Positions 45,600-54,901 are shown, counted from the first letter of the stretch. The stretch is DNA of 64,000 nt from an uncultured Bryobacterales bacterium (GCA_951813605.1 OX638379.1:372001-436000), one strand, 5' to 3'. Numbers and translations: made by a program. Notes: generated by a model from the letters alone, not told the origin.

Positions 45600-46530
45600 C
45601 GACGGGCGCCCAGGTAGTGTCCGTTTGCGCCTCTGACAAGGTCGGCCTGAATTGAACTTCCCCAGGGCCTGGAGTGTGGAATCTAGGTCCCTACGAACTG
45701 TGTCTGCCTCGCCGCCAAGCCTTGCCTTGCGAGTGGATGCACGCATTTGGCGACGTTCCTTGCTTCTGGCGTCCTTTCGGCAGCGCGGCGACCCGTGCCA
45801 CCTTGGGTCGGTTGGCCTCGCGGACATCCTCGGAATTGGCACAGTAAATGTCGGCGCCTACCGCCCGGGCGAAGTCGTGGAGGCCGGCGACCGCCTTTCC
45901 GTTGTCGGCGGCGAGCGTGAGGGCCTTGCTGCGTTCCACGAGGCTCGGGACGCCACTACGGACGGCGGCCACGGTCTTGGGCACAACCTGTCGAACCATC
46001 GTGTACCTGGACTCGCACTTGAAGGCGAAGACTACGGAGCCCCTTAATCGCTCTTGCCGACGATGGTGTCGACCTCCCATTCGCCGACGCGGCTCCAATC
46101 CTTGACCGCCACTGGCTTCTCGGAGATGTCCACCCTCCCGGGGATGCAGGACCAGCTTCCCTCGGATAGGCTCCCGCAACCCGTCGGTCATCGTGCGCTG
46201 CTCAGACGAAGCGCACCGGCGCCGCTCTTCGACGTCGCCCTGCGTCTGCTTGTGGCGGTAGCCGTGGCCGCTAGGGCTACGCGCTAGCTGCCGGCTGACC
46301 GTCCACGTCGCGCGACCCAGCTGGCGGGCTATGGCGTCCGTACAGCCACCGCTTCTTTGCAGCAGCGGGTAAGTCTGGCGGCGCTCGCTGTATCCCCAGA
46401 TAGCGGTAGCCCGCGGCCATTTCCGCACTCCTCGTCTCGGGGACCGTTCCCCGTCCCTTGACGCTGTAAGTGCGTTTGCCGATAACTACTTCTCACCACC
46501 TGGTAGTGCTGCGCTTCGAAGTTGAATCGG
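45600..46530 (-). pseudogene. IS30-family transposase, degenerate
   Basis: Pieces of an IS30-type transposase occur in order but in different frames. The N-terminal helix-turn-helix reads TDAIARQLGRATWTVSRQLA with RSPSGHGYRHKQTQG after it. In another frame, complement of about 46050-46135 encodes VAVKDWSRVGEWEVDTIVGK, the segment with the first catalytic Asp. The next frame gives VFAFKCESRYTMVRQVVPKT and then LAADNGKAVAGLHDFARAVG (second Asp) and ADIYCANSEDVREANRPK. The conserved NEN motif with the catalytic Glu is degraded. At least two frameshifts are needed, so it is inactive. Borders are approximate; I could not identify terminal inverted repeats. Confidence 0.85.
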
Positions 46531-46597
46531 GAAGAGGAACTGACCGGCCTCCCGCGGCATCGCAATACCCGTGCAGTCGCCTATACGAAGTCTCCGA

Positions 46598-47491
46598 TCA
46601 GAGCTCTGCCAAGGCCGCGTCGATGTTGGAGTAGCGGAATTCGAACCCCGCGTCTTGAGCGGCGCGCGGCAACACCCGCTGCGACGCTAGCAAGACCTCG
46701 GCGAATTCCCCCACTGCGAGCCGGAGCGCGAACGCCGGTGCCGGGAACAGTGTTGGCCGCCTGACCGAGCGTCCTACCGCTCGCGTGAAGTCACGGTTCC
46801 GAACCGGGTTGGGCGCGGAACCGTTGACAGGCCCGCTTAGAGTATCGTGCTCCGCCGCGAAGACGAATAGGCGAGCAAGATCTTTGACGTGGATCCAGGG
46901 CATCCACTGCTTTCCGTTGCCCAAATTGCCACCCGCCCCGAGCTTGAAGATCGGCAGCATCCTAGCCATGGCGCCGCCTTCCTTGCCGAGTACCAACCCG
47001 ATACGGATCGTGACTACCCGCACGCCCAATTCCTCGGCTGTGAGCGCGGCGGCCTCCCATTCCTGGCACACCTCCGCGAGGAATCCCGAAGCGGCCGGGG
47101 CCTCTTCGGTTAATTCCTCGTCGTGGCGCGAGCCATAGTAGCCGACCGCCGAGGCCGAGACGAGTACCGAAGGGGGTGAGTCCATGGCTCGCAACCCCGC
47201 GATCAAGTTCCAAGTGCCTCCGACGCGGCTGTTCAGGATCCGCTTCTTCTTGCTCTTGGTCCAGCGGCCGTCGGCCACCGGCTCTCCGGCTAGGTGAAAC
47301 ACAGCGTCGCATTCGCTGAGTGCTTCCCCTGGCGGGGCTTCGGTCTGTGGGTTCCAGCGAAAGCACGCCGAGCTTCCGAATTCCGACGGCACATTCTCCG
47401 GGCTGCGAGTAAGTACGTTCGGAGCGGTTAGCAGAGAACAGAGGTGTTTCCCTATAAACCCGGTGGCACCGGTAACGACAGGCTTTTTCAC
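46598..47491 (-). CDS. TIGR01777-type epimerase (YfcH/SDR39U1)
   Basis: A 297-residue NAD(P)-binding protein of the atypical SDR family represented by E. coli YfcH and human SDR39U1. Nucleotide loop VTGATGFIGKHLCSLL; then VFHLAGEPVADGRWTKSKKK, the near-invariant SASAVGYYGSRHDEELTEE, RIGLVLGKEGGAMARMLP and WMPWIHVKDLARLFVFA. The C-terminal domain (DUF1731-like) starts about LFPAPAFALRLAVGE, ending with FRYSNIDAALAEL. The biochemical role is unknown across the family; an association with cell division was proposed from a weak SulA-like naming. ATG at 47491. Followed downstream by the IS30 relic. Confidence 0.93.
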   Translation of the reverse strand: MKKPVVTGATGFIGKHLCSLLTAPNVLTRSPENVPSEFGSSACFRWNPQTEAPPGEALSECDAVFHLAGEPVADGRWTKSKKKRILNSRVGGTWNLIAGLRAMDSPPSVLVSASAVGYYGSRHDEELTEEAPAASGFLAEVCQEWEAAALTAEELGVRVVTIRIGLVLGKEGGAMARMLPIFKLGAGGNLGNGKQWMPWIHVKDLARLFVFAAEHDTLSGPVNGSAPNPVRNRDFTRAVGRSVRRPTLFPAPAFALRLAVGEFAEVLLASQRVLPRAAQDAGFEFRYSNIDAALAEL

Positions 47492-47947
47492 GTGAGTAGT
47501 CTGATTCTAAACCATCATGTATCGCATTTCTTGGTGATTCTCGGTATTGGTTTCTCGGGTAGCCGCTGACCCTCCAATAGCTATTCTCTGCTCGCAAAGC
47601 CTTCTGGTACTTCTTGTCGTAAGCGAGTACCAGTCTTGCCTTCGCCACACTTGTGTCGACGCTCGGCCTTCTGCCGAGGGGCCCTCTGGCCGCGTCCGAT
47701 TCCACCGAGCACCTGCCGTACGCATCCCGGCCTTGTCAGAGACGCTGCGTACCGGATTGACCGCTGACCGCTTGGTGTTGAAGCGGAGGGTGCCTCACTG
47801 CTTGCCCGAGACCACCGAACCGTGTGTCACCAATTGAACGGCGCGCTCGAGACCGCTCGCGCTTCGACCGTCGAGACCGGTCACTTCAATTCGGGCGTCT
47901 TCCGCGCTGAGCACCGACAGGAGGCAGGATCAAGAGCCAATGCCTGT
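47492..47947. other. Intergenic stretch
   Basis: No gene supported. Lies between two minus-strand genes and should hold the promoter of the epimerase and the end of the sugar dehydrogenase transcript. Confidence 0.5.
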
Positions 47948-49846
47948 TCAGGGTTTGGTTTCCACGGCTTGGATCGCTTTCGCATTCTCCACGGCGATGA
48001 AAGTCGTATTCGAATCAATGCCGGCGACTTGGATAACGAGTGGGACCGCGCCTCCAGAGGGAATGTCACCCACCAGTTTCAAGCTGATTCGGTAGAGCCC
48101 GGCAAGCGACGGAGCAAGGCCGGAGAACTCCACCTGCATCGGCTGGCCCCCGACGCGAGCGCCCACTGGCTCGACTGTCATGGAAACGGGATCGGCTAGG
48201 GCGGCTGCACCCGAGGCCGGTGGGTTAGTCACTGGACCAAGACCTGTGGCGAAGACCTCTAAGGTTTCGCCGGGCAGGGCTGGCCGCGCACCCGCAAGAC
48301 TCCCGGCGGGACCGGCTACGACCCCTCCGCTGGAGGCGATGAACGCCGCGGCTTGGCCGGAATAGTTCATCACGAAAACCCCGGGGTTGACTCGCGCGAG
48401 GGGTACAATGACCGCCGGACTGATCTCGTCGCCAACCGTGATTGTGAGCCTCGCGTGCGCAAGCCCGTCTAGTTCCCACGGGACCTGGAAGTTCCGCTGC
48501 CCCGGCCTGGCAAAGATCTGTGGAGCGGCTATCGACCCGTTGAAGGTCATCGACCCGCCGCCGAGGTCCGCCGGCAAAGGGAAACCGTCGGCGACCGCCG
48601 TGGAGACGGCGAGGCCCACCCCGAACACAGTTGCCAGACTGCCCGGGGCCAGCCCCGGACCGACTTCAAGAGTCGCTGCACTCACCACGCCGCCGACCGA
48701 GATCGTTGGAGACGGCCGCGGTGTTTCGATGCGATAGATAACGCTTGAGACGGCGAAGTAGATCTCTCCTGCCTCGTCCTCGCCAAACGTCCTAATGTCG
48801 AATGGAGTGGGGCGAGGATCGAGCTGTTTCCAAGCACCGTCGTCCTCCACGGCTCCGCGAAAATCGCCGGTGCAGTAATCAGCAAAGAAGTAGACGCCGG
48901 AAAGCTGGGGGAACATCGCGCCGCGGTAGCGGTAGCCTCCGGTGACCGAGCCGCCGCAATTGCTGCCATAGTTCGCATATTCAAGTATTGGCAGGACGAG
49001 AGAGTTGTCGTTGCAGTTGGCCCGCGGCCTGAAACAGAGCGAGCCTTCCATGAGCCTCCAGCCGTAGTTCTCCCCGCCTTGACTGTCGGCGGGCTGAAAG
49101 GAAATTTCTTCCATGGCGTTCTGGCCAACGTCGCCGATCAAGATGTCGCCGGTGAGCCGATCAAAGCTGAAGCGCCACGGATTCCGCAATCCGTACGACC
49201 ATATCTCGGGGCGAGCGCCCGGCGTCCCCAGAAACGGGTTCGACGGCACGGCGGTTGCGGGTGCGCCGCGATCGATATCAACTCGGAGCATCTTGCCGAG
49301 CACACTGTTAAGGTTCTGCGCCGAGTCGGGCGGATCTCCCGCGCCTCCGCCGTCGCCCATTCCGATGTAGAGATAGCCGTCAGGTCCGAACTGGATTTGG
49401 CCCCCATTGTGGTTCCGCCGCGGCTGCGCCGCTTCGAAGAAGATCGCCTCCGATCCCTTGTCAGCAACGTTCGAATCGGAGGTAACTTTGAAGCGCGAGA
49501 CGACTGTGTCTCCGCCTAGGTCGGTGTAGTTGACGAAGAAGTAGCCGTTTGAAGAGTAATTCGGGTGGAACGCAACACTGAGAAGCCCGCGCTCGCCGCC
49601 GGCCACCACCCGATCCCGGATATCCAAAAACGGCGTGCTCAGTAGGCTTTGCCCGTCGTGGATCAATACTCGGCCGACTTGCTCGGTGACGAAGAGACGC
49701 CCCGAGCCATCGGCCGCGTGAGTGATGGAAGTCGCGCGAGCTACACCGCGGAAGACTTCCACAAATTCCAGATCGTCGAGATCTATCTCGGCTGGGGCGG
49801 GTGGCAAGAAAACAAGCGCTAAAAGCAATGCGGATAGGAATTTCAC
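47948..49846 (-). CDS. PQQ-dependent sugar dehydrogenase-like protein with TIGR03437 C-terminal domain
   Basis: A 632-residue exported protein. The signal peptide (FLSALLLALVFLPPAPAEI) precedes a six-bladed propeller of the soluble glucose/aldose-sugar dehydrogenase (GSDH) family, about residues 25-390: GGERGLLSVAFHPNYSSNGY, the catalytic-type NHNGGQIQFGPDGYLYIG, GMGDGGGAGDPPDSAQN and SYGLRNPWRFSFD. From about residue 400 comes a domain starting SAATLEVGPGLAPGSLATVF with FQVPWEL and VFATGLGPVTNPP, matching TIGR03437, a domain seen almost only in Solibacter-like acidobacteria. The domain may anchor the enzyme to the cell surface; this is inference. PQQ use is not proven by the sequence alone. 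Confidence 0.9.
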   Translation of the reverse strand: MKFLSALLLALVFLPPAPAEIDLDDLEFVEVFRGVARATSITHAADGSGRLFVTEQVGRVLIHDGQSLLSTPFLDIRDRVVAGGERGLLSVAFHPNYSSNGYFFVNYTDLGGDTVVSRFKVTSDSNVADKGSEAIFFEAAQPRRNHNGGQIQFGPDGYLYIGMGDGGGAGDPPDSAQNLNSVLGKMLRVDIDRGAPATAVPSNPFLGTPGARPEIWSYGLRNPWRFSFDRLTGDILIGDVGQNAMEEISFQPADSQGGENYGWRLMEGSLCFRPRANCNDNSLVLPILEYANYGSNCGGSVTGGYRYRGAMFPQLSGVYFFADYCTGDFRGAVEDDGAWKQLDPRPTPFDIRTFGEDEAGEIYFAVSSVIYRIETPRPSPTISVGGVVSAATLEVGPGLAPGSLATVFGVGLAVSTAVADGFPLPADLGGGSMTFNGSIAAPQIFARPGQRNFQVPWELDGLAHARLTITVGDEISPAVIVPLARVNPGVFVMNYSGQAAAFIASSGGVVAGPAGSLAGARPALPGETLEVFATGLGPVTNPPASGAAALADPVSMTVEPVGARVGGQPMQVEFSGLAPSLAGLYRISLKLVGDIPSGGAVPLVIQVAGIDSNTTFIAVENAKAIQAVETKP

Positions 49847-50629
49847 GGCTGACTGGACTGATTCAATTCCGACTGAGATGGCTGCTTAGAGATCAGCAGC
49901 TTTCCAAGAGAGCCCCGCATATAAGCATAGTCCTCACCGAGGCCGAGTGTGACGAGCGATGCGCGAACGCTTGAGAGAACAATCGGCTGGCAGAAACCGC
50001 CCGGCCTTCGCGGCATGGACGGACCGTAGTCCAAATCTGCTGTACCGCGACTTTTCCGAGCGGTTCAACGTCAGCGTTTTCCCCAGTTTGCCGCCGGCGC
50101 CCCATTTGATCGTTTTACCGCCGAATGCTAGGGCGACGGGCATTTCCCCGTGACCTGACACTGCGGAATCCGGCGGAAGCGCACCGACGCTGGGCCTATT
50201 GAGTCCGCCGAGCCTCGGCATCTACGGCGTCCATGCCCCCGAAGCCGACTTCCTGTTTATCGCCGCTGCTAGCGTGCTCTGCACCCTCGGAACCGGGGAC
50301 CGGCAGGAATTGGAACACGGGGCCGCCCGACAGGTCCACGGACTCGAGGAACGCGCCGGACAGTTTGGATTGCAGTTCGGGCGAGCTGTTTCCCGAGTCC
50401 CTGGCTGCCACGCCGATGCGGTCTCTAAGCCTCAACAACACCCCTCGTTGAATCTTCTCGACCACGCAACTCTCATGGCCTCGGGCAACCAAGCAGCGAT
50501 CGAGCAAGTTAGGCGGACAGCGGCTGGGTCGGCCTTGCAGCCCAATCCTTCGTTCCCCGCCGACCGTGGGTTTGAGTCACCGTCAATACTTGGCCCAGTT
50601 TTGAGGGCGGTGCACTATCATGGGCCTCG
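49847..50629. other. Long gene-less stretch
   Basis: About 780 bases between divergent genes. Frames over 50196-50507 (minus) and 50199-50666 (plus) mirror one another and neither has a recognisable domain or a good start site. Confidence 0.5.
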
Positions 50630-51910
50630 ATGCGGATGCCTGCCCTTGCCCCGATTGCCCTTCTGACGGGATTCGTCGCCGTCGGTCTCGGGGCCGACCA
50701 GCCGAATATTGTCTTCATCCTCGCCGATGACGTTGGAGACCAGGCGATCGGCTGCTACGGCGGAACGTCGTACTCGACACCCAGAGTCGACGCTCTCGCT
50801 TCAGAAGGCATGCGGTTTCGCCATTGCTATTCAATGCCCGTCTGCCACCCGACTCGCCTCACCCTGCTAACCGGCCAGTATCCTTTCCGGACAGCTCCGG
50901 CGCCTTGGGGGACCTTCCCGAGGAACCTCGAGACGGCGACCGTTGCCAACCAGCTGCGCGACCTCGGCTACGCCACCGCCGTCGCCGGCAAATGGCAGCT
51001 CACTATGTTGCGAGACGAGCCGGACCACCCGCGCCGGCTCGGCTTCGATCGCTCGTCCCTTTTCGGTTGGCACGAAGGACCGCGCTATTACCGCCCGATG
51101 ATCTACGAGGACGGAAAACTGCGATCCGACGTGAACGACCGCTACGGCCCGGATGTCTATGTCGAACTGCTAGTGAACTTCATGAAGGCGCACAAGGACG
51201 ACCCGTTCTTTGCTTTCTACTCAATGGCTCTCGCGCACGACGTAACAGATGACATCGGCACGCCGCCCCCGCTGGGTCCGCAAGGGCACTACGACAGTTA
51301 CCGGCAAATGGTCGAGAACATGGACGAGCGCGTCGGAAGGTTGGTGGACGCCGCGGAAGAGCTAGGGATTCGCGAGCGGACGCTGTTCCTCTTCACAGCG
51401 GACAACGGAACGCCCGCGTCGTACTACTACACAGCGCAAGGCAACGACATGATGAAGCAGCCGATCCAGTTCGTCTGGAACGGAGCTGCCACGCGGGGAG
51501 GCAAGGGAGAGCTGACAGACGCCGGCACGCGAGTGCCGCTGATCGCCAATTGGCGGGGAACGCTGGAACCGGGTCTTGTCGTGGACGATCTCGTGGACTT
51601 CGCCGACTGGCTACCCACCTTTGTTGAGTTAGCCGGCGGCAAGGTGCCTCCAGGGCTGGACGGGATCAGCCTAGCCGACCGCTTGCGTGGCGGCGAACCC
51701 TCTTCACGCAAGTGGGCCTTCGCCTCCCGTCGCGGCAACCGTTGGGTCCGGACGCAGCGCTGGAAGCTGTACGACGATGGCAGACTCTTCGATCTGGGCG
51801 AGGGGCGCGACGAGGTCGCCCCTGTACCGATCAGCGACGCTTCTCCCGAGGCACGGCGGGTTAGGTCGGACCTCGAGTCGGCGCTTCGCCATCTCGCCGG
51901 GTCCGATTGA
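50630..51910 (+). CDS. Exported sulfatase
   Basis: A 426-residue type I sulfatase with a Sec-type signal (LAPIALLTGFVAVGLGA). QPNIVFILADDVGDQAIGCYG contributes the metal site; the formylglycine signature is CHPTRLTLLTGQYPF, where the second position is His rather than Ser or Thr. Downstream motifs are FLFTADNGTPASYYY and VDDLVDFADWLPTFVELAG. It resembles the sulfatase at 30297-31694 in general layout (both have the SMP-C-x-PTR-LTLLTGQYPFR block), suggesting a common paralogous group. It ends 12 bases before the rfbD-like gene, so the two are likely co-transcribed. Confidence 0.92.
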   Translation: MRMPALAPIALLTGFVAVGLGADQPNIVFILADDVGDQAIGCYGGTSYSTPRVDALASEGMRFRHCYSMPVCHPTRLTLLTGQYPFRTAPAPWGTFPRNLETATVANQLRDLGYATAVAGKWQLTMLRDEPDHPRRLGFDRSSLFGWHEGPRYYRPMIYEDGKLRSDVNDRYGPDVYVELLVNFMKAHKDDPFFAFYSMALAHDVTDDIGTPPPLGPQGHYDSYRQMVENMDERVGRLVDAAEELGIRERTLFLFTADNGTPASYYYTAQGNDMMKQPIQFVWNGAATRGGKGELTDAGTRVPLIANWRGTLEPGLVVDDLVDFADWLPTFVELAGGKVPPGLDGISLADRLRGGEPSSRKWAFASRRGNRWVRTQRWKLYDDGRLFDLGEGRDEVAPVPISDASPEARRVRSDLESALRHLAGSD

Positions 51911-51922
51911 TACACTGCGGTC

Positions 51923-52801
51923 TTGCGGGCAATTCTTTTCGGCGCCGGCGGGCAGCTAGCGGTGGATTTGGCGCGGGAGTGCCGCAATCGCGGGCACTCG
52001 GTTCTCGCGTTACGCAGAAGCCAGCTGAATATTGCCGATGGGGCCGCCGTTCGACGGACGATCGCCCGTCACAATCCCGATTGGGTGATCAACGCGGCCG
52101 CCTACAACAAGGTCGACTTGGCGGAGAGCGAGCCCGAGGCGGCAATGCGTGTCAACGCCTTTGCGGTCCGTGGTATCGCCATGGCATGCGCCGAGGCAGG
52201 AGCGACGCTGCTGCACTACTCTACGGACCACGTCTTCGGCGGCAGCAAGGACATTCCTTATACCGAGGACGACCTCCCAGCGCCTCAATCGGTCTACGGC
52301 GTGTCCAAGCTGGCCGGCGAGATCTTCGCTCGCGCATACTGCCGTTCGCACTACGTCCTGCGCGTCGCCGGCGTCTTCGGTCCGCCCGGTCGGTACACCA
52401 ATCACAGCAATTTCCCAGAATTCGTTCTGCGCAAATGCGCGGAAGGCGTCCCCTTGCGGATTGTCGACGACCAGTTCGCCACACCGACGTTCGGCACGGC
52501 GCTCGCGGCTCGCTCCTTTGACATCTTGGTAGAGCGGGTGCCGTTCGGGCTGTACCACCTCTCCGGCGGCGAGGTGATCTCGTGGTACGACTTTGCCCAA
52601 AAGATCGCGGCCGCTTCCGGCTGCCCTGCGGAGATCGCGCGGACCAACCGCGAGGCTTATGTGACACGCGCTCGCCGGCCGCGGTACGCGGCACTCTCGA
52701 ACGGGAGAATCGAGGCGGCGGGGATCGCTAGGATGCCAGGCATCGACGAGTCTGTTGGGCAGTACATTGTGCTGCGCGACCGCGAGCTTCCTCAAAGATA
52801 G
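51923..52801 (+). CDS. rfbD: dTDP-4-dehydrorhamnose reductase-type protein
   Basis: A 292-residue extended SDR that would reduce dTDP-4-dehydro-L-rhamnose in the last step of dTDP-rhamnose synthesis. The N-terminal loop LFGAGGQLAVDLAREC, the AAAYNKVDLAESEPE segment, YSTDHVFGGSKDIPYTEDD and the catalytic YGVSKLAGEIFAR all fit RfbD. Start is TTG at 51923 just after the sulfatase stop. No rfbA, rfbB or rfbC homologue is in the window, so another sugar reductase role is possible. A weak hairpin with a T run follows at 52851-52868. Confidence 0.88.
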   Translation: MRAILFGAGGQLAVDLARECRNRGHSVLALRRSQLNIADGAAVRRTIARHNPDWVINAAAYNKVDLAESEPEAAMRVNAFAVRGIAMACAEAGATLLHYSTDHVFGGSKDIPYTEDDLPAPQSVYGVSKLAGEIFARAYCRSHYVLRVAGVFGPPGRYTNHSNFPEFVLRKCAEGVPLRIVDDQFATPTFGTALAARSFDILVERVPFGLYHLSGGEVISWYDFAQKIAAASGCPAEIARTNREAYVTRARRPRYAALSNGRIEAAGIARMPGIDESVGQYIVLRDRELPQR

Positions 52802-52850
52802 AGACTTGGACTCGATGGTGATGCCCCCCTCGGCCAGGCTAGAACACTGT

Positions 52851-52868
52851 CCCGCCAGCGGGCTTTTT
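52851..52868 (+). terminator. Weak rho-independent terminator after rfbD-like gene
   Basis: CCCG, four-base loop CCAG, CGGG, then C and five T. The stem is only four to five pairs, so termination would be partial. Confidence 0.35.
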
Positions 52869-52914
52869 ACTCCCGGGCAAGGTTGCTTTCGACACCGCGC
52901 CTGCAATCCCTACT

Positions 52915-52938
52915 ATTCCGATAGGAATTGGGTATAAT
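52915..52938 (+). promoter_or_regulatory. sat promoter with overlapping inverted repeat (operator candidate)
   Basis: A perfect TATAAT at 52933-52938 is preceded by the inverted repeat ATTCC-GATA-GGAAT (52915-52928), and itself lies in a second inverted repeat GGGTAT-A-ATACCC (52930-52942). No -35 box is visible at the right distance. Transcription would start near 52945, only about two bases before the GTG start of sat, so the mRNA is probably leaderless. ATTCC-N4-GGAAT resembles sites of Rrf2-type regulators that control sulfur genes; the regulator itself is not in this window. Confidence 0.55.
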
Positions 52939-52946
52939 ACCCTTTA

Positions 52947-54059
52947 GTGCTTGTGACAGCAGAGCATCGAGAGGCGTCGAGATATGCGCCCGTCCACTCT
53001 CTCCCAGCGACTTTCCGTCAGCTCAGCGACCTGTACCTGCTGGCCGAGGGCGGCTACGCACCAATTCGCGGCTTCCTGAACGGAAGCGAGACTCGAGCCG
53101 TCTGCGAAACGATGCATCTAACGAGCGGGGAGCCTTGGAGCATTCCGATCGTGTTCCCGATTGATGCCCAGACCAAGGCCGAAATCGCAAGTGCCGACCG
53201 TGTCGTGCTGCTGGACGGAAACCAGCCGGCCGGGACGCTGTGGATCGAGGATATCTTCTGGATCGACAAGGAGCTCTTCGCGGACAATGTCTTCCGGACC
53301 CGCGACACGGCGCACCCCGGAATTGACTGGCTAAGCGGGGCGGGCGAGTATTCGATTGCCGGTACGGTCGAGGTCTGCTCCGACTGGACGTTGGACATTC
53401 CAGGTGGTCTTCCGATATCGCCGCGAGAGATGCTGGCGCGTTTCGCTGCCAACGGTTGGCGGAAGGTGGTCGGATTCCAGACCCGCAACCCCATGCACCG
53501 GGCGCACGAGTTCTGCACCAAGATCGCCCTCGAGACAGCTGACGGCTTGGTCATCCACCCCTTGCTCGGCGAGACCAAGGGGGACGATACGCCGGTGGAA
53601 GTGCGGTTGGCCTGTTACGATGTGCTGCTCCGGAACTATTACGCAAACGACCGCGCGCTTCTGGCTGGATTCCCGGCCTGGATGCGCTATGCGGGTCCGC
53701 GCGAGGCGATCTTTCACGCCCAGGTACGCAAGAACTACGGCATCACGCACTTCGTTGTCGGACGCGACCACGCCGGGATCGGGGACTATTACGGTCCGTA
53801 CGATGCCCAGGAAATCTTCTCCGAATTCGAACCCGGGGAATTAGGTGTCGAACCGGTCTTTTTTGATTTTGTCCATTACTGTCGGGTCTGCGAAGGCATG
53901 GCTTCGAAGAAGACCTGCCCGCATCCCTTGGACCAGCATGTCCATCTGACGGGCAAGGTCCTGCGCCGGATGCTGAGGGAGGGGTGTGTCCCTCCTAGCG
54001 AGTTCACGCGGCCCGAGGTCGCCGAGATCCTCATTGCCGCAGGGCGGGAGTCCGTGTGA
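52947..54059 (+). CDS. sat: Sulfate adenylyltransferase (ATP sulfurylase)
   Basis: Forms adenylyl sulfate (APS) from ATP and sulfate in the cytoplasm. The 370-residue enzyme is of the monofunctional homo-oligomeric type: N-terminal PUA-like domain (LLAEGGYAPIRGFLNGSE), then the active-site QTRNPMHRAHEFCTKIA (the QxRN and HxxH motifs) and GRDHAGIGDYYGPYDAQ. The C-terminal Cys-rich insertion (YCRVCEGMASKKTCPH) is a zinc site seen in bacterial Sat. GTG at 52947 or GTG at 52953 could initiate. There is no kinase domain; APS kinase is separate downstream. It overlaps cysH by four bases (GTGA). Confidence 0.95.
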   Translation: MLVTAEHREASRYAPVHSLPATFRQLSDLYLLAEGGYAPIRGFLNGSETRAVCETMHLTSGEPWSIPIVFPIDAQTKAEIASADRVVLLDGNQPAGTLWIEDIFWIDKELFADNVFRTRDTAHPGIDWLSGAGEYSIAGTVEVCSDWTLDIPGGLPISPREMLARFAANGWRKVVGFQTRNPMHRAHEFCTKIALETADGLVIHPLLGETKGDDTPVEVRLACYDVLLRNYYANDRALLAGFPAWMRYAGPREAIFHAQVRKNYGITHFVVGRDHAGIGDYYGPYDAQEIFSEFEPGELGVEPVFFDFVHYCRVCEGMASKKTCPHPLDQHVHLTGKVLRRMLREGCVPPSEFTRPEVAEILIAAGRESV

Positions 54060-54841
54060 CGCTGCCCGAGCGCAAATTCACCTGGCCGGCGAGAGACGCC
54101 TCCGCGCAGGAAGTGCTTCGCTGGGGGTTCGAGGAATTTGGCCGGGGCATGGCTGTTTGCACCAGCTTCCAAGCCACTGGATCCGTCATAGTGGACATGG
54201 CCTCGAAGCTGGTCGGTGACGATGTGCGAGTTTTTAGCATCGACACCGGTCGGCTGCATGAAGAGACATACAAGCTCTTGAGCGAGGTCCGTCGGCGCTA
54301 CGGCATCACGGTCCAACTACTCGTGCCCGACGCGGAGGAAATGGGCTCGATGCTTACCAAGCACGGGCCGAACCTGTTCTACGAGGACTCCGCCCGGCGC
54401 AAGCTCTGCTGCGAGATACGAAAGGTGCGGCCGCTGAAGCGCAGGCTGGCTACGCTGGACGCATGGGTTACCGGCCTGCGCCGGGATCAGCACGGCACTC
54501 GGGGGCGGATCGACAAGGTGAGCGTGGATGAAGAGCACGGCGGGATCGTCAAGCTATCGCCGCTGGCCGACTGGTCCAGCGAGCGCGTCTTCGATTACGC
54601 CAACCGTCACGGCGTCCCGCTCCACCCGCTTTACGCGAAAGGCTATCCCAGCATTGGCTGCCAGCCGTGCACCCGGCCGGTCAGCCCGGGGGAGAGTGCC
54701 AGGTCGGGACGCTGGTGGTGGGAAGACGACGTCGACAAGGAATGCGGCATGCACTACTCAGCCAATGGGCGGTTTCGGCGGGAATTCGACCTCCTGCTCG
54801 ACGAGATCCTGCCAGCCCGACAGCCTTATCTCGTGAAGTAG
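54056..54841 (+). CDS. cysH: Adenylyl-sulfate (APS) reductase, iron-sulfur type
   Basis: Reduces activated sulfate to sulfite with thioredoxin in assimilatory sulfate reduction. The 261 residues contain Cys118-Cys119 (RKLCCEIRKVRPL) and Cys202-x-x-Cys205 (SIGCQPCTRPV), the four ligands of a 4Fe-4S cluster. These mark enzymes that use APS directly, as opposed to PAPS reductases without cluster. The catalytic Cys230 is in KECGMHYSANG. SFQATGSVIVD is the nucleotide-binding SxxxxS-type loop. Start is GTG at 54056, overlapping the sat stop. It is followed by cysC. Confidence 0.93.
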   Translation: MTLPERKFTWPARDASAQEVLRWGFEEFGRGMAVCTSFQATGSVIVDMASKLVGDDVRVFSIDTGRLHEETYKLLSEVRRRYGITVQLLVPDAEEMGSMLTKHGPNLFYEDSARRKLCCEIRKVRPLKRRLATLDAWVTGLRRDQHGTRGRIDKVSVDEEHGGIVKLSPLADWSSERVFDYANRHGVPLHPLYAKGYPSIGCQPCTRPVSPGESARSGRWWWEDDVDKECGMHYSANGRFRREFDLLLDEILPARQPYLVK

Positions 54842-54901
54842 CGTCGCGGCGGGTTGCCGGTCGAAGGAAAGAAACGCCCGTTGGGGAAGGATTACTCCTG
54901 C

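Noticed and set aside
50196..50666. Overlapping frames on both strands
   Set aside because: Each mirrors the other, neither has a good start or a recognisable motif.
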